Origin: CBDDLD01 sp965230605
GTDB lineage: Bacteria > Bacteroidota > Bacteroidia > Flavobacteriales > Flavobacteriaceae
Reading direction: 5' to 3'
Assembly: GCA_965230605.1 (NCBI GenBank)
Contig: CBDDLD010000004.1
Coordinates: 1,488,001 to 1,552,000 of the forward strand
DNA: 64,000 nucleotides
The notes under the pieces were generated by a model, which saw nothing but the letters and a program-made list of their open reading frames with translations, was not told the origin of the DNA and searched no databases. The translations under genes were made by a program, and so were the position numbers. Numbering within the stretch: position 1 is the first letter of the stretch; each line of letters opens with the position of its first letter. This document shows positions 17,713-24,759 of the stretch, one piece after another.

Positions 17713-17846
17713 GCAGGTAACGTGTTCGTGTATAGTTTGTGGTATTGAGAACTAAGTTAGTAAAAAAGGAGAGGAGTTTGTATGGATTTCGTTTGAAATC
17801 CGCGCGGAACCTTTAAACACCATGAGCCATACATGTTATTGCTAGT
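17713..17846 (-). repeat. Folded intergenic repeat B (attC-like) with REP-like hairpin
   Basis: This ~134-bp element lies between two hypothetical genes. On the minus strand it starts AGCAATAACATGTATGG and ends CTATACACGAACACGTTACC, matching the ends of the other elements. It contains AAGTTAGTAAA, like the GATAGTAAA of A, D and E. Its middle holds a hairpin, GGATTTC-GTTT-GAAATCC (17784-17801), next to GCGCGG, similar to the REP-like palindromes near the right end of the window. Confidence 0.6.
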
Positions 17847-17852
17847 AGTTTT

Positions 17853-18548
17853 TTAGTTCAGTTTCATTGGCTTTATACTCATAACTTTCATCCATTCTGT
17901 TACCTCTAATGGTTTCCATTGTTCATTAGTATAAACATTATAAATGTAGCCATATAATTCGTTAGTTAAGAAAATGAGTCGTCCATCATTTCCACCAGAA
18001 GCTAAATAAATTTTTTCATCAATACCTTGATTTTCAACCTCTTGATTTATGATTTGAGCAAATCTCATAACTGCTTCTCCCCAACCATAACCTTTAAAGT
18101 TCTTAAAAATTACGTATTCAGTTCCGTTTATTGTTATTCTATGATTTAACCATTCGTTTTTATCATCCCATTTTTCGAAATGGTCAGTAACATTTATTTT
18201 TAACCCAATTTTGTCAAAAGAAGGTTGAACTTGTTCTAAAAGTTCTGTAAATCCGCCTTGTTCAAAAACTGTTTCCCCATCGCACCAATAATATCTATAA
18301 TCAAGAGGAACTCCTGTATATTCATCCCAAATGGAAACTAATTCATTTGTAGGGTCGTAATTTTCGATTAAGTCATTTTTTAAGCTATCAATATTTTTCT
18401 TTTCAGCATATTTATAGTATCCTAATTTTTCTAATTTAGTTACGAATTCGTTAGCCGAAATTTTTTGCTTTGAATCGCTCTTTTTTCTATAAGCTCCGAA
18501 AACTATTAATCCGATTATTATTCCAAATATTGTAGCCAATTTTTTCAT
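17853..18548 (-). CDS. Hypothetical membrane-anchored protein, cassette-like gene
   Basis: This 231-aa protein has an N-terminal hydrophobic segment (LATIFGIIIGLIVFGAY) that may be an anchor or signal, then a soluble region with EFVTKLEKLGYYKYAE, IWDEYTGVPLDYRYYWCDGETVFEQGG and EYVIFKNFKGYGWGEAVMRF. The latter patterns recur in uncharacterised Bacteroidetes proteins, but I cannot name the family. Its stop is about ten bases before repeat B. Function unknown. Confidence 0.65.
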   Translation of the reverse strand: MKKLATIFGIIIGLIVFGAYRKKSDSKQKISANEFVTKLEKLGYYKYAEKKNIDSLKNDLIENYDPTNELVSIWDEYTGVPLDYRYYWCDGETVFEQGGFTELLEQVQPSFDKIGLKINVTDHFEKWDDKNEWLNHRITINGTEYVIFKNFKGYGWGEAVMRFAQIINQEVENQGIDEKIYLASGGNDGRLIFLTNELYGYIYNVYTNEQWKPLEVTEWMKVMSIKPMKLN

Positions 18549-18564
18549 CTGGTTTTAAATTAAT

Positions 18565-18620
18565 GCCAACGCTGCGCTATGAGCAGTTACAAAGCAATTA
18601 CTTATAGCTGTTTCAGGTGC
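18565..18620 (-). repeat. Short folded intergenic repeat C (attC-like)
   Basis: This ~56-bp element lies between the SulP gene and the preceding hypothetical gene. Minus-strand arms AACAGCTATAAG and CTCATAGCGCAGCGTT pair imperfectly. Its 5' arm GCACCTGAAAC resembles the complement of the GTTAGGCGC end of repeat D, which lies upstream of the SulP gene. It is shorter than A, B, D and E (133-135 bp). Confidence 0.5.
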
Positions 18621-18650
18621 TATTTTTATTTTATAATCCGTTTCTATGTA

Positions 18651-20879
18651 CTAATCTATTACATCTAATAGTGCAGCTAATTCTTTACCATAATCTATAA
18701 ATGCAATAGTTTCATCTGTTCTAGCCAATTTAATTTTATTAAAAATGACTATTGCTTCGCCATTACTTTCTAAATGATAAATCTGATGATTTTCGAAAAA
18801 GCGAATGACTTCATCTGTAAAAAATGACCGAATTTCAGACTCCTTATTTCCCATAATCAGAAATTTTCTGGAAAAATCTGGATACATCTCAAAATCAATA
18901 TCTTTATAGCCCGTATATGCCATTACACGGTCAAATAATTTTTCTAATACCCCTTCTTTCTCCATTGTGAAAACGGGTATTTTTTTATTCAATTTTAGGA
19001 CCATTAGAGTCGTATTAAAGGTCTCAGCAGTAAAAGCTCCGCCTTCACTGAAAGTTACATCAGCAATTTCCCAAGAGATATCTGAATCTTTAAATTTTCC
19101 TTTTAGACAATTTGATTTGCGTTCGATAGGTCTTATTTCAAAAAAGTGAAATTTCTTTAAATATGCTGTATTCCAATCTATTTGACTGGCGTATTGATAA
19201 TCTTTTTCATTAGCTAAATTTTGTAATCGAATTTGTCTTGATGATAATTTTACTACTTGATTATTTAAAGCAATTTTTAAAGCTCTATTATAGGTAGAGG
19301 ACGAAACATGGGAATCTAGACCTGTAATTATGACTTTACCGCCGGTGTTGTTTTGTATCTTTAGGTAATCTACTATATAATCCATATAGGTAATGCCTAC
19401 TAAACGTGTTTCTGATAAATCAATATTAACATCTGCTCCAGAAGGAATCTGGGCCACCATTTTATCTATTTTTAAGATCCCTAGAAAGTTTGCAACCCCT
19501 TTAACTTTTATATCGTAACTGCCATCTGGTTTCGCAATTAAATTTGAACCCGAGCGATAGACCATTTTAAAAAACTGGGGTATGGATGCCTTTACCAATA
19601 GCATATGGCTAACCATTGCAAGTAATAATCCACCAAGTAATCCAATTAATAAATTAGTGTAAAGCGTTAAAACCATTGTGCCAACAAAAAATATTAATTG
19701 CTCAATTCCTTGGTTATAAATTTGTTTAAAAACAGCAGGCGATGCCAATTTAAACCCGGTATAAACAAGTAAAATTGCAAAAGCACATAGCGGTACTTGT
19801 CTCATTACTGGGCTCAAAATCACAATAAAAATTAACAATAAAAGGCCTTGATACATGTTGGACCACTTTGTTTTAGCACCATTATGAATATTGACCGTAC
19901 TTCTAATAATTACAGCAATAATTGGAAGACCTCCAATTAGGCCAGCTACCATTGTGCTCAAACCAATGCCTGTCAAATCTTTATTTAAATCCGTCTTACG
20001 TTTATAAGGGTCAATTTTATCAACTGCTTTTGCAATGGCTAATGATTCAATACTTGTAATGATTAAAATGGATACCACGGTTGTCCAGAATTCAATGGTA
20101 TTAATTTTACTAAAATTAGGATGCATTATTGAATCCATAATATTATTGGGAATATCCAACAGTAGATTAGGTCCTACTTCATAGGCCTTCCCAAAAAAGG
20201 AAAGCGAATGCAGGTCAAAGAAATTGAAAACATAAACAAACGGAATGGAAAGGGCTATGACCCACATTGGCGCAGGCAAAATATGGAAAAATCGGTTACT
20301 AATTTTGGAATGAAACAATAATAAAAGTAATCCCATTAAAGCAATAATCACCACAAAAGGATTCGCTTTAGGTAGGAATAGAACGGCATCAATAAGGTTT
20401 TGTACAATGCTCGGACTATCTGAATGCGTGCCTAGGGCAACATGGATTTGTTTAGCAAAGATGATAATTCCGATGGCTGCCAAAATACCGTGAATTACGG
20501 AAGAATGGAATATATCCGCTAATCGACCTAATTTCAATAATCCCAATAATACTTGAATTGCACCTGAAACAACTACTGCTGCCAACACATAATTAAAGGC
20601 TTGCCCTGAACCATCATCCATCAATGCAATTCCCAAAAGTATGACAGCAATAACTCCTTTGGCAGGTCCGTTGACCGATATATGACCACCACGATAAAGG
20701 GTTGTTACAACGCCACCAACAATTGCCGAAATAATACCTGACATCGCGGGTGCGCCCGCTGCCAAAGCAATACCTAATGATAGAGGTAAAGCTATAAGTG
20801 AGACACTTACCGCTGCGATTAAATCGCTTTGCCAATTTTCAATTAATCCCTTAAAACCTTTCTTTGGTGTAGTTTCCAT
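18651..20879 (-). CDS. SulP-family anion transporter with STAS domain
   Basis: This 742-aa inner-membrane transporter has ~11-12 hydrophobic segments in residues 15-430, including the SulP opening LIAAVSVSLIALPLSLGIALAAGAPAMSG, the GPAKG motif and the SLAIAKAVDKIDPYKRKTDLNKDLTGIG loop. A STAS domain follows (~445-550, VNIDLSETRLVGITYMDYIVDYLK). Residues ~565-742 form an extra cytoplasmic region I do not recognise. The family moves sulfate, bicarbonate or similar anions; the substrate is not deducible here. It sits among repeat-separated genes, unusual for so large a gene if these are cassettes. An inverted repeat ATAAAGTT/AACTTTAT lies ~140 bp upstream. Confidence 0.9.
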   Translation of the reverse strand: METTPKKGFKGLIENWQSDLIAAVSVSLIALPLSLGIALAAGAPAMSGIISAIVGGVVTTLYRGGHISVNGPAKGVIAVILLGIALMDDGSGQAFNYVLAAVVVSGAIQVLLGLLKLGRLADIFHSSVIHGILAAIGIIIFAKQIHVALGTHSDSPSIVQNLIDAVLFLPKANPFVVIIALMGLLLLLFHSKISNRFFHILPAPMWVIALSIPFVYVFNFFDLHSLSFFGKAYEVGPNLLLDIPNNIMDSIMHPNFSKINTIEFWTTVVSILIITSIESLAIAKAVDKIDPYKRKTDLNKDLTGIGLSTMVAGLIGGLPIIAVIIRSTVNIHNGAKTKWSNMYQGLLLLIFIVILSPVMRQVPLCAFAILLVYTGFKLASPAVFKQIYNQGIEQLIFFVGTMVLTLYTNLLIGLLGGLLLAMVSHMLLVKASIPQFFKMVYRSGSNLIAKPDGSYDIKVKGVANFLGILKIDKMVAQIPSGADVNIDLSETRLVGITYMDYIVDYLKIQNNTGGKVIITGLDSHVSSSTYNRALKIALNNQVVKLSSRQIRLQNLANEKDYQYASQIDWNTAYLKKFHFFEIRPIERKSNCLKGKFKDSDISWEIADVTFSEGGAFTAETFNTTLMVLKLNKKIPVFTMEKEGVLEKLFDRVMAYTGYKDIDFEMYPDFSRKFLIMGNKESEIRSFFTDEVIRFFENHQIYHLESNGEAIVIFNKIKLARTDETIAFIDYGKELAALLDVID

Positions 20880-21020
20880 TAATTAACTATCTGTATTTAT
20901 AAAATATTTGGATTTTGAATATAAAACAGGTCAATAGATTGTTTCACAATTCTTAAATCATGTGCTATATGACCTAGCTTTACATTTGAGAAATTTGAAT
21001 TTAAATCGATGGTTTGAAAC

Positions 21021-21043
21021 ATAAAGTTGTATTGAAACTTTAT
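21021..21043. promoter_or_regulatory. Inverted repeat ATAAAGTT-N7-AACTTTAT upstream of SulP gene
   Basis: Perfect 8-bp arms with a 7-bp centre lie in the 363-bp gap between the SulP start (20879) and the T9SS gene (21244). It could be an operator or a leader hairpin for the SulP gene. The rest of the gap holds repeat D and otherwise AT-rich sequence with no gene. Confidence 0.4.
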
Positions 21044-21065
21044 ATATTGATTTTATTTATTAATT

Positions 21066-21198
21066 GCGCCTAACCGTTTTGTGTATGGCCCGCCGAAACC
21101 GAAAGATAGTAAATTGCAATGACACGAGCACAGCGAACTGGCGAAGCAATTCCGATTAAGGAATTCAGAAGTAATTAATTATACGCGTTGTTAGTGCA
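21066..21198 (-). repeat. Folded intergenic repeat D (attC-like)
   Basis: This ~133-bp element reads, on the minus strand, GCACTAACAACGCG at its start and AAAACGGTTAGGCGC at its end. The end contains GTTAGGC, a match to the integron core GTTRRRY, and the start has TAACAACG like an attC left arm. The inner 71 bp (21098-21168) are identical to repeat E and contain the hairpin AATTCC-GATTAA-GGAATT. It lies 46 bp downstream of the T9SS gene stop. Confidence 0.65.
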
Positions 21199-21243
21199 GG
21201 TTTTAAGCTCTTGTTTATTATTAATATGTTAAATCATCAATAA

Positions 21244-22209
21244 TTATTCAATAATAAACTTTTTTTGTACTTTATTATTCAGATCATCTGTAATCGTAAT
21301 AATGTATGTGCCTACACTTAGGCTCTTGACATCAATTTCATTTAATGATTGTTTCTTATTTGAAAAAAGTACTTGCTTTCCATTACTATCTATAATTTTG
21401 TATGTACCAGTAATTGTTTTATTTAAGTTAAGTGTATTATTAGTTGGGTTTGGAAATAGACGAATAGAATCAATTCCTAATGGAGTTTCTACCGATAGAG
21501 TATTGTCTTCTACGGAGTTAAGTACAACCATCATTTGGTAGGCTTCATAGTCTATTTCTTCAGTACAGTTGTCTGTAGTAAACATAATAAATTCTGAAGG
21601 TGAAGAAATAATTGTACTGTAGTGACCCATATACGGTACGTTAGCGATATCAAATACATCGAATTCCAGCTTTACATTATTGTTCTCCGAAGTGCTTCTA
21701 ACGAACCGCGAATTACAATCATTAATATTAAAGTCGAAAATAATATGATAAGTTAAGAGCATATCTCCAGCTTTTTTATTGAAGCCACCATGATGTATGA
21801 GCATATGCTCTCCGATAACATTGGAGCTTTCTCCTTTTTGCCCTACAGGATTTAGTTGGTCTATATTATTTATTGTAAATGTAGTTAAGGTTGTCGCTGA
21901 GCCCTCATAGATTAAATCTGCGGTAAAACTAGTCGGAACGTCTCCCAACAATACCATCCAGTATGCCATAAAGGTATTGTTACTTGTTTGATGAATAAGC
22001 TGAGGTTGTATACCATTGAATGGAGAGAAAACTAAATCTTGACCACCTGCCGTACTGCGATATATAATAAGTGCTTTGTTCGATCCGGCAGGGACGGTAA
22101 TACTTGCAGGGTTGGTATCTATGTTTACGGTATTATTATCATGTGTTATTTGCGCGTTTATACAAAGAGGAATAGCAAATAGAAATACATAAAATAGTAG
22201 TTTTTTCAT
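21244..22209 (-). CDS. Secreted protein with T9SS C-terminal sorting domain
   Basis: This 321-aa protein has a Sec signal peptide ending INAQ at ~20. A beta-rich body contains TVPAGSNKALIIYRS and FNINDCNSRFVRS. The C-terminus from ~250 is a type A T9SS sorting domain: RLFPNPTNNTLNLN, then YKIIDSNGKQVLFSN, SLSVGTYIITITDD and the final KFIIE. It should cross the outer membrane through the type IX system and be released or attached. The body matches no enzyme family I recognise. Repeats D and E flank it. Confidence 0.85.
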   Translation of the reverse strand: MKKLLFYVFLFAIPLCINAQITHDNNTVNIDTNPASITVPAGSNKALIIYRSTAGGQDLVFSPFNGIQPQLIHQTSNNTFMAYWMVLLGDVPTSFTADLIYEGSATTLTTFTINNIDQLNPVGQKGESSNVIGEHMLIHHGGFNKKAGDMLLTYHIIFDFNINDCNSRFVRSTSENNNVKLEFDVFDIANVPYMGHYSTIISSPSEFIMFTTDNCTEEIDYEAYQMMVVLNSVEDNTLSVETPLGIDSIRLFPNPTNNTLNLNKTITGTYKIIDSNGKQVLFSNKKQSLNEIDVKSLSVGTYIITITDDLNNKVQKKFIIE

Positions 22210-22310
22210 AATATAGATTTAGGTTATAAAAATATTTAGAAGATTGAAACATGTGGATTCAATTCTTCATAAAATTAAGAATAATGTTTAAAAGTAATAA
22301 ATTTCAAATT

Positions 22311-22445
22311 GGTGCTAAACGTTTTGTGTATGACCCACCGATACCGAAAGATAGTAAATTGCAATGACACGAGCACAGCGAACTGGCGAAGCAATTCCGA
22401 TTAAGGAATTCAGCCGCAATGAGCTATACACGTTGTTGTAAAACG
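22311..22445 (-). repeat. Folded intergenic repeat E (attC-like)
   Basis: This ~135-bp sister of repeat D shares 71 identical bases with it (22343-22413 here). Minus-strand start GTTTTACAACAACGTGTATAG, end CATACACAAAACGTTTAGC. The start encodes the last six residues and the TAG stop of the DUF2927-like gene, so the gene runs into the element. This mirrors gene cassettes, whose recombination site directly follows or overlaps the gene end. Confidence 0.65.
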
Positions 22446-23143
22446 TTTTTATTGTTTTTTATAGACTTATAGTAGCGTTTGATTTTTTTTTCAATTTGTT
22501 TTTCATTATCTCCGGGTTTAATAGATGGTAAATACAATAATTTAATCAGCTCTTTGTCAATCTCTGTGTACTTAAAATATTTTTTTCTTGAATTATCTTT
22601 GTCTTGATAAAATGTACTGTCTGAATATATTTTAGAGTCGTTCATTAATCCAATACTCTGAGTTATCTCTTCTATTATTGTTGCTTTTTGAATTTCTAAT
22701 GATTCATTAGTATCTATAAAAATTTTACCCTTTAGAATATTAAAATTATACGTGTCATATTCAATATCTGCAAGACCAGCAAAATCCTCATTAATTCCTT
22801 TAAAAAATGACTTGTCTATTTGGTTAACTCTAGACTTACTATTTAGATAGATTATTGTATCGCATTTATAAATATTTTCGATTAACTCAATTCTAAAACC
22901 ATCAGTAGCTAATTCATTTATCCACTCTATAGTTTGCTTTATCACTGAAACTTGAGTTTTTAAAGGTTTTTCTTTTTTTATAAATGCCGTCATTGGTTTA
23001 GTCCATTTAATAATTTTATAAGGACGGTATCCAAATTCAGATTTTAAGGCTATTTCTTTGAAATATTCGAATACTTCTCTTTCACGATTGTCAAATTCAT
23101 ATTGAACAATATTAAATAAATCTAATAGAAAACTTTTTATCAT
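22424..23143 (-). CDS. Hypothetical DUF2927-like protein, cassette-like gene
   Basis: This 239-aa protein has no signal peptide. KIIKWTKPMTAFIKKEKP near the start, and IFIDTNESLEIQKATIIEEITQSIGLMNDS with YSDSTFYQD later, match the DUF2927 pattern, whose EExxQ helix resembles a degenerate zinc-protease helix (no HExxH here). The C-terminus VLQQRV and the stop are encoded by repeat E. The start is 17 bp from repeat F. Function unknown; DUF2927 assignment by eye. Confidence 0.65.
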   Translation of the reverse strand: MIKSFLLDLFNIVQYEFDNREREVFEYFKEIALKSEFGYRPYKIIKWTKPMTAFIKKEKPLKTQVSVIKQTIEWINELATDGFRIELIENIYKCDTIIYLNSKSRVNQIDKSFFKGINEDFAGLADIEYDTYNFNILKGKIFIDTNESLEIQKATIIEEITQSIGLMNDSKIYSDSTFYQDKDNSRKKYFKYTEIDKELIKLLYLPSIKPGDNEKQIEKKIKRYYKSIKNNKNVLQQRV

Positions 23144-23160
23144 TTATTGTTTAGTGAAAT

Positions 23161-23237
23161 GGTTTACACCAGTTCGTATAACCATCAGTTACGGTTTAAA
23201 GTTACTGTTTTTCAGTTATACATTCTTTTACACTGGC
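23161..23237 (-). repeat. Short folded intergenic repeat F (attC-like)
   Basis: This ~77-bp element starts at the base after the stop of the next gene. Minus-strand arms CCAGT...GTATAAC and GTTATAC..ACTGG pair with few gaps. Its end GGTGTAAACC resembles the complement of repeat E's start (TTTTACAAC), across the DUF2927-like gene. Confidence 0.5.
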
Positions 23238-23693
23238 TTATTCCTTTTTTAATAATTGATTCAATCTTTTCTTTAATCTTGCATAGTTTTTTATTTCTTC
23301 CTTTTTGCCATAAGTCCTATTTTCAAATCCGAATTCTAAAAGGTATACTAAGTCTATATCTTTATAAACTTGGGTTAAATATTTGTCAACTGCTTCTGGT
23401 TTACAGATGAAAATCCCAGCTAGAACATCAGCGGGTAATTCATTCGCAGAACCTTTTGTTTTTGAAAGCATCTTTAGAAAACTATTCAATAATTCAAAAT
23501 CCTTTCCCTCACAAGTCAGCTTTTCTAATCGTAATAAAGCAGGATTTAATTTAGTATCTACGTATTCGTGGCTATATTCAGAATTACCATAATTATCGGT
23601 ATAATCGGTTATTATCGTCAAAATTTCCTTTTTACTTTGTCCGTGTACTGCGAATGTCAGAGTGAGGATAATTATGGTGAATAAGTTTTTCAT
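23238..23693 (-). CDS. Hypothetical exported protein, cassette-like gene
   Basis: The start at 23693 (MKNLFTIIILTLTFAVHGQ) gives 151 aa with a clean signal peptide; a start 19 codons upstream would bury it. The mature protein is helical: ITDYTDNYGNSEYSHEY, LEKLTCEGKDFELLNSFLKML and LAGIFICKPEAVDKYL. I do not recognise the family. Its stop touches repeat F. It is the right-most gene of the repeat-separated array. Confidence 0.6.
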   Translation of the reverse strand: MKNLFTIIILTLTFAVHGQSKKEILTIITDYTDNYGNSEYSHEYVDTKLNPALLRLEKLTCEGKDFELLNSFLKMLSKTKGSANELPADVLAGIFICKPEAVDKYLTQVYKDIDLVYLLEFGFENRTYGKKEEIKNYARLKKRLNQLLKKE

Positions 23694-23905
23694 ATTGTTT
23701 TGGGTGCTTGTATACAACACATAAATAAGTCTGTATTTATGATTATACAATCTAATATAATATTTATTTGTTAACTCGCTTAAATAAAGGATTACTCCAT
23801 GATCCTAGTACATTCGCCTTTGCAAATAGAGAATCCTAAATGCTTCCGCATCTAGTTTTATTTCCTTCAAATCTTAAAATAGATTTTAGATTTTTCCGAA
23901 AATAA

Positions 23906-23931
23906 AAAATCCACACATTTGTGTGGATTTT
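23906..23931. terminator. Strong bidirectional hairpin terminator
   Basis: AAAATCCACAC-ATTT-GTGTGGATTTT forms an 11-bp perfect stem with A/T runs at both ends. It lies downstream of the minus-strand tRNA genes and probably ends their transcript. The surrounding ~350 bp (23694-24047) hold no gene beyond the tRNA fragment. Confidence 0.75.
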
Positions 23932-23940
23932 CTGCTTGTA

Positions 23941-23965
23941 GTGATCGCAACAGGATTACAGTTCC
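23941..23965 (-). pseudogene. tRNA-Arg 3' fragment
   Basis: GTGATCGCAACAGGATT here matches the 3' end of the intact tRNA-Arg gene (GTGATCGCGACAGGATT from 24047) with one mismatch in 17. A T-arm-like AACTGTAATCC follows on the minus strand, but no anticodon arm is present. It may be a decayed second tRNA or an attachment-site remnant. Confidence 0.5.
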
Positions 23966-24047
23966 AAAGCGTAACGCTTTGAAAATCAAAAACCCTCTAA
24001 ATCAAAAAAACAAGCTTTATGATTTAGCTTGCTTTTCGATTTATTCG

Positions 24048-24121
24048 TGATCGCGACAGGATTCGAACCTGTGACCGTCTGCTTAGAAGGCAGATGCTCT
24101 ATCCAGCTGAGCTACGCGACC
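24048..24121 (-). tRNA. tRNA-Arg (anticodon TCT)
   Basis: The minus strand folds as a 74-nt cloverleaf: acceptor GGTCGCG/CGCGATC with one G-U pair, D-arm AGCTCAGCTGGATAGAGC, anticodon loop CTTCTAA between TCTGC and GCAGA, and T-arm ACAGGTTCGAATCCTGT. CCA is not encoded. Confidence 0.95.
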
Positions 24122-24138
24122 GGACCGAGAGTTAAGAA

Positions 24139-24155
24139 AATGTCTAGTAGACATT
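24139..24155. repeat. Palindromic tRNA-spacer hairpin, copy 1
   Basis: AATGTCTAGTAGACATT is a near-perfect palindrome in the spacer 5' of tRNA-Arg. The same palindrome occurs 5' of tRNA-Pro at 24455-24477. The spacer also contains TGTTGCAAATTAAAGC twice (near 24219 and 24275). Confidence 0.7.
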
Positions 24156-24366
24156 ATTTACTAAACTCCAAATTTTCAAGGATGACTTCACTATGTTCAG
24201 TGATCCTAATTATGTGTTGTTGCAAATTAAAGCTGCTCTTTTCCTTTGCAGGATTATAGATCCTTTTTTAGGAATGTTGCAAATTAAAGCAAGGCTTTAA
24301 TTTAATAAAAGCTCTTCGTTTTCTTAAGAAAGCAAGCTTTCTACAAAAACTTCTCGCTTTTATTTG

Positions 24367-24441
24367 TCGGGGTGGCAGGATTCGAACCTGCGACCTCCGC
24401 GTCCCAAACGCGGCGCGATAACCGGGCTACGCTACACCCCG
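24367..24441 (-). tRNA. tRNA-Pro (anticodon TGG)
   Basis: The minus strand gives a 75-nt cloverleaf: acceptor CGGGGTG/CACCCCG, anticodon stem CCGCG/CGCGG around loop TTTGGGA, and T-arm GCAGGTTCGAATCCTGC. CCA is not encoded. It lies between tRNA-Ser and tRNA-Arg on the same strand. Confidence 0.95.
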
Positions 24442-24454
24442 GACTGAGTGTTTA

Positions 24455-24477
24455 AAAAATGTCTAGTAGACATTTTT
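24455..24477. repeat. Palindromic tRNA-spacer hairpin, copy 2
   Basis: AAAAATGTCTAGTAGACATT with a following T-run forms a longer version of the hairpin at 24139. A GC-rich hairpin GCCAGC-AGGCGC-GCTGGC (24488-24505) follows toward tRNA-Ser. These may be processing or termination structures between the tRNAs. Confidence 0.65.
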
Positions 24478-24520
24478 AGCGAAAGGGCCAGCAGGCGCGC
24501 TGGCTTATTCTAACTCACTC

Positions 24521-24607
24521 TGGCGGAGAGACCGGGATTCGAACCCGGGCAACACTTACGCGTTGACAGATTAGCAATCTGCTCCATTACCACTCTGGCA
24601 CCTCTCC
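24521..24607 (-). tRNA. tRNA-Ser (anticodon GCT)
   Basis: A long-variable-arm tRNA on the minus strand: acceptor GGAGAGG/TCTCTCC, anticodon loop TGCTAAT, variable arm around CAACGCGTAAGTGTTG, T-arm CCGGGTTCGAATCCCGG, discriminator G and an encoded CCA. Confidence 0.95.
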
Positions 24608-24759
24608 AATATGCATTAAAAGAACGTATTCTAAATTGCGGATGCAAATGTAACTTATCATATTAAAGAACGCAACAATTTTTTGGAGTTTTTTGCTTTT
24701 CCTCAGCTTAAAATTTTAGAATTCACCATGAGGAATTAATTTTTAAGAAGTTACAGCCC

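Noticed and set aside
17784..17801. A terminator within repeat B
   Set aside because: The stem is not followed by a T run on the gene strand; it fits the REP-like palindromes better.
23906..23931. Hairpin as part of the folded-repeat family
   Set aside because: It lacks the TAACAACG/TATAG arms and has A/T runs on both sides, so it is a terminator.
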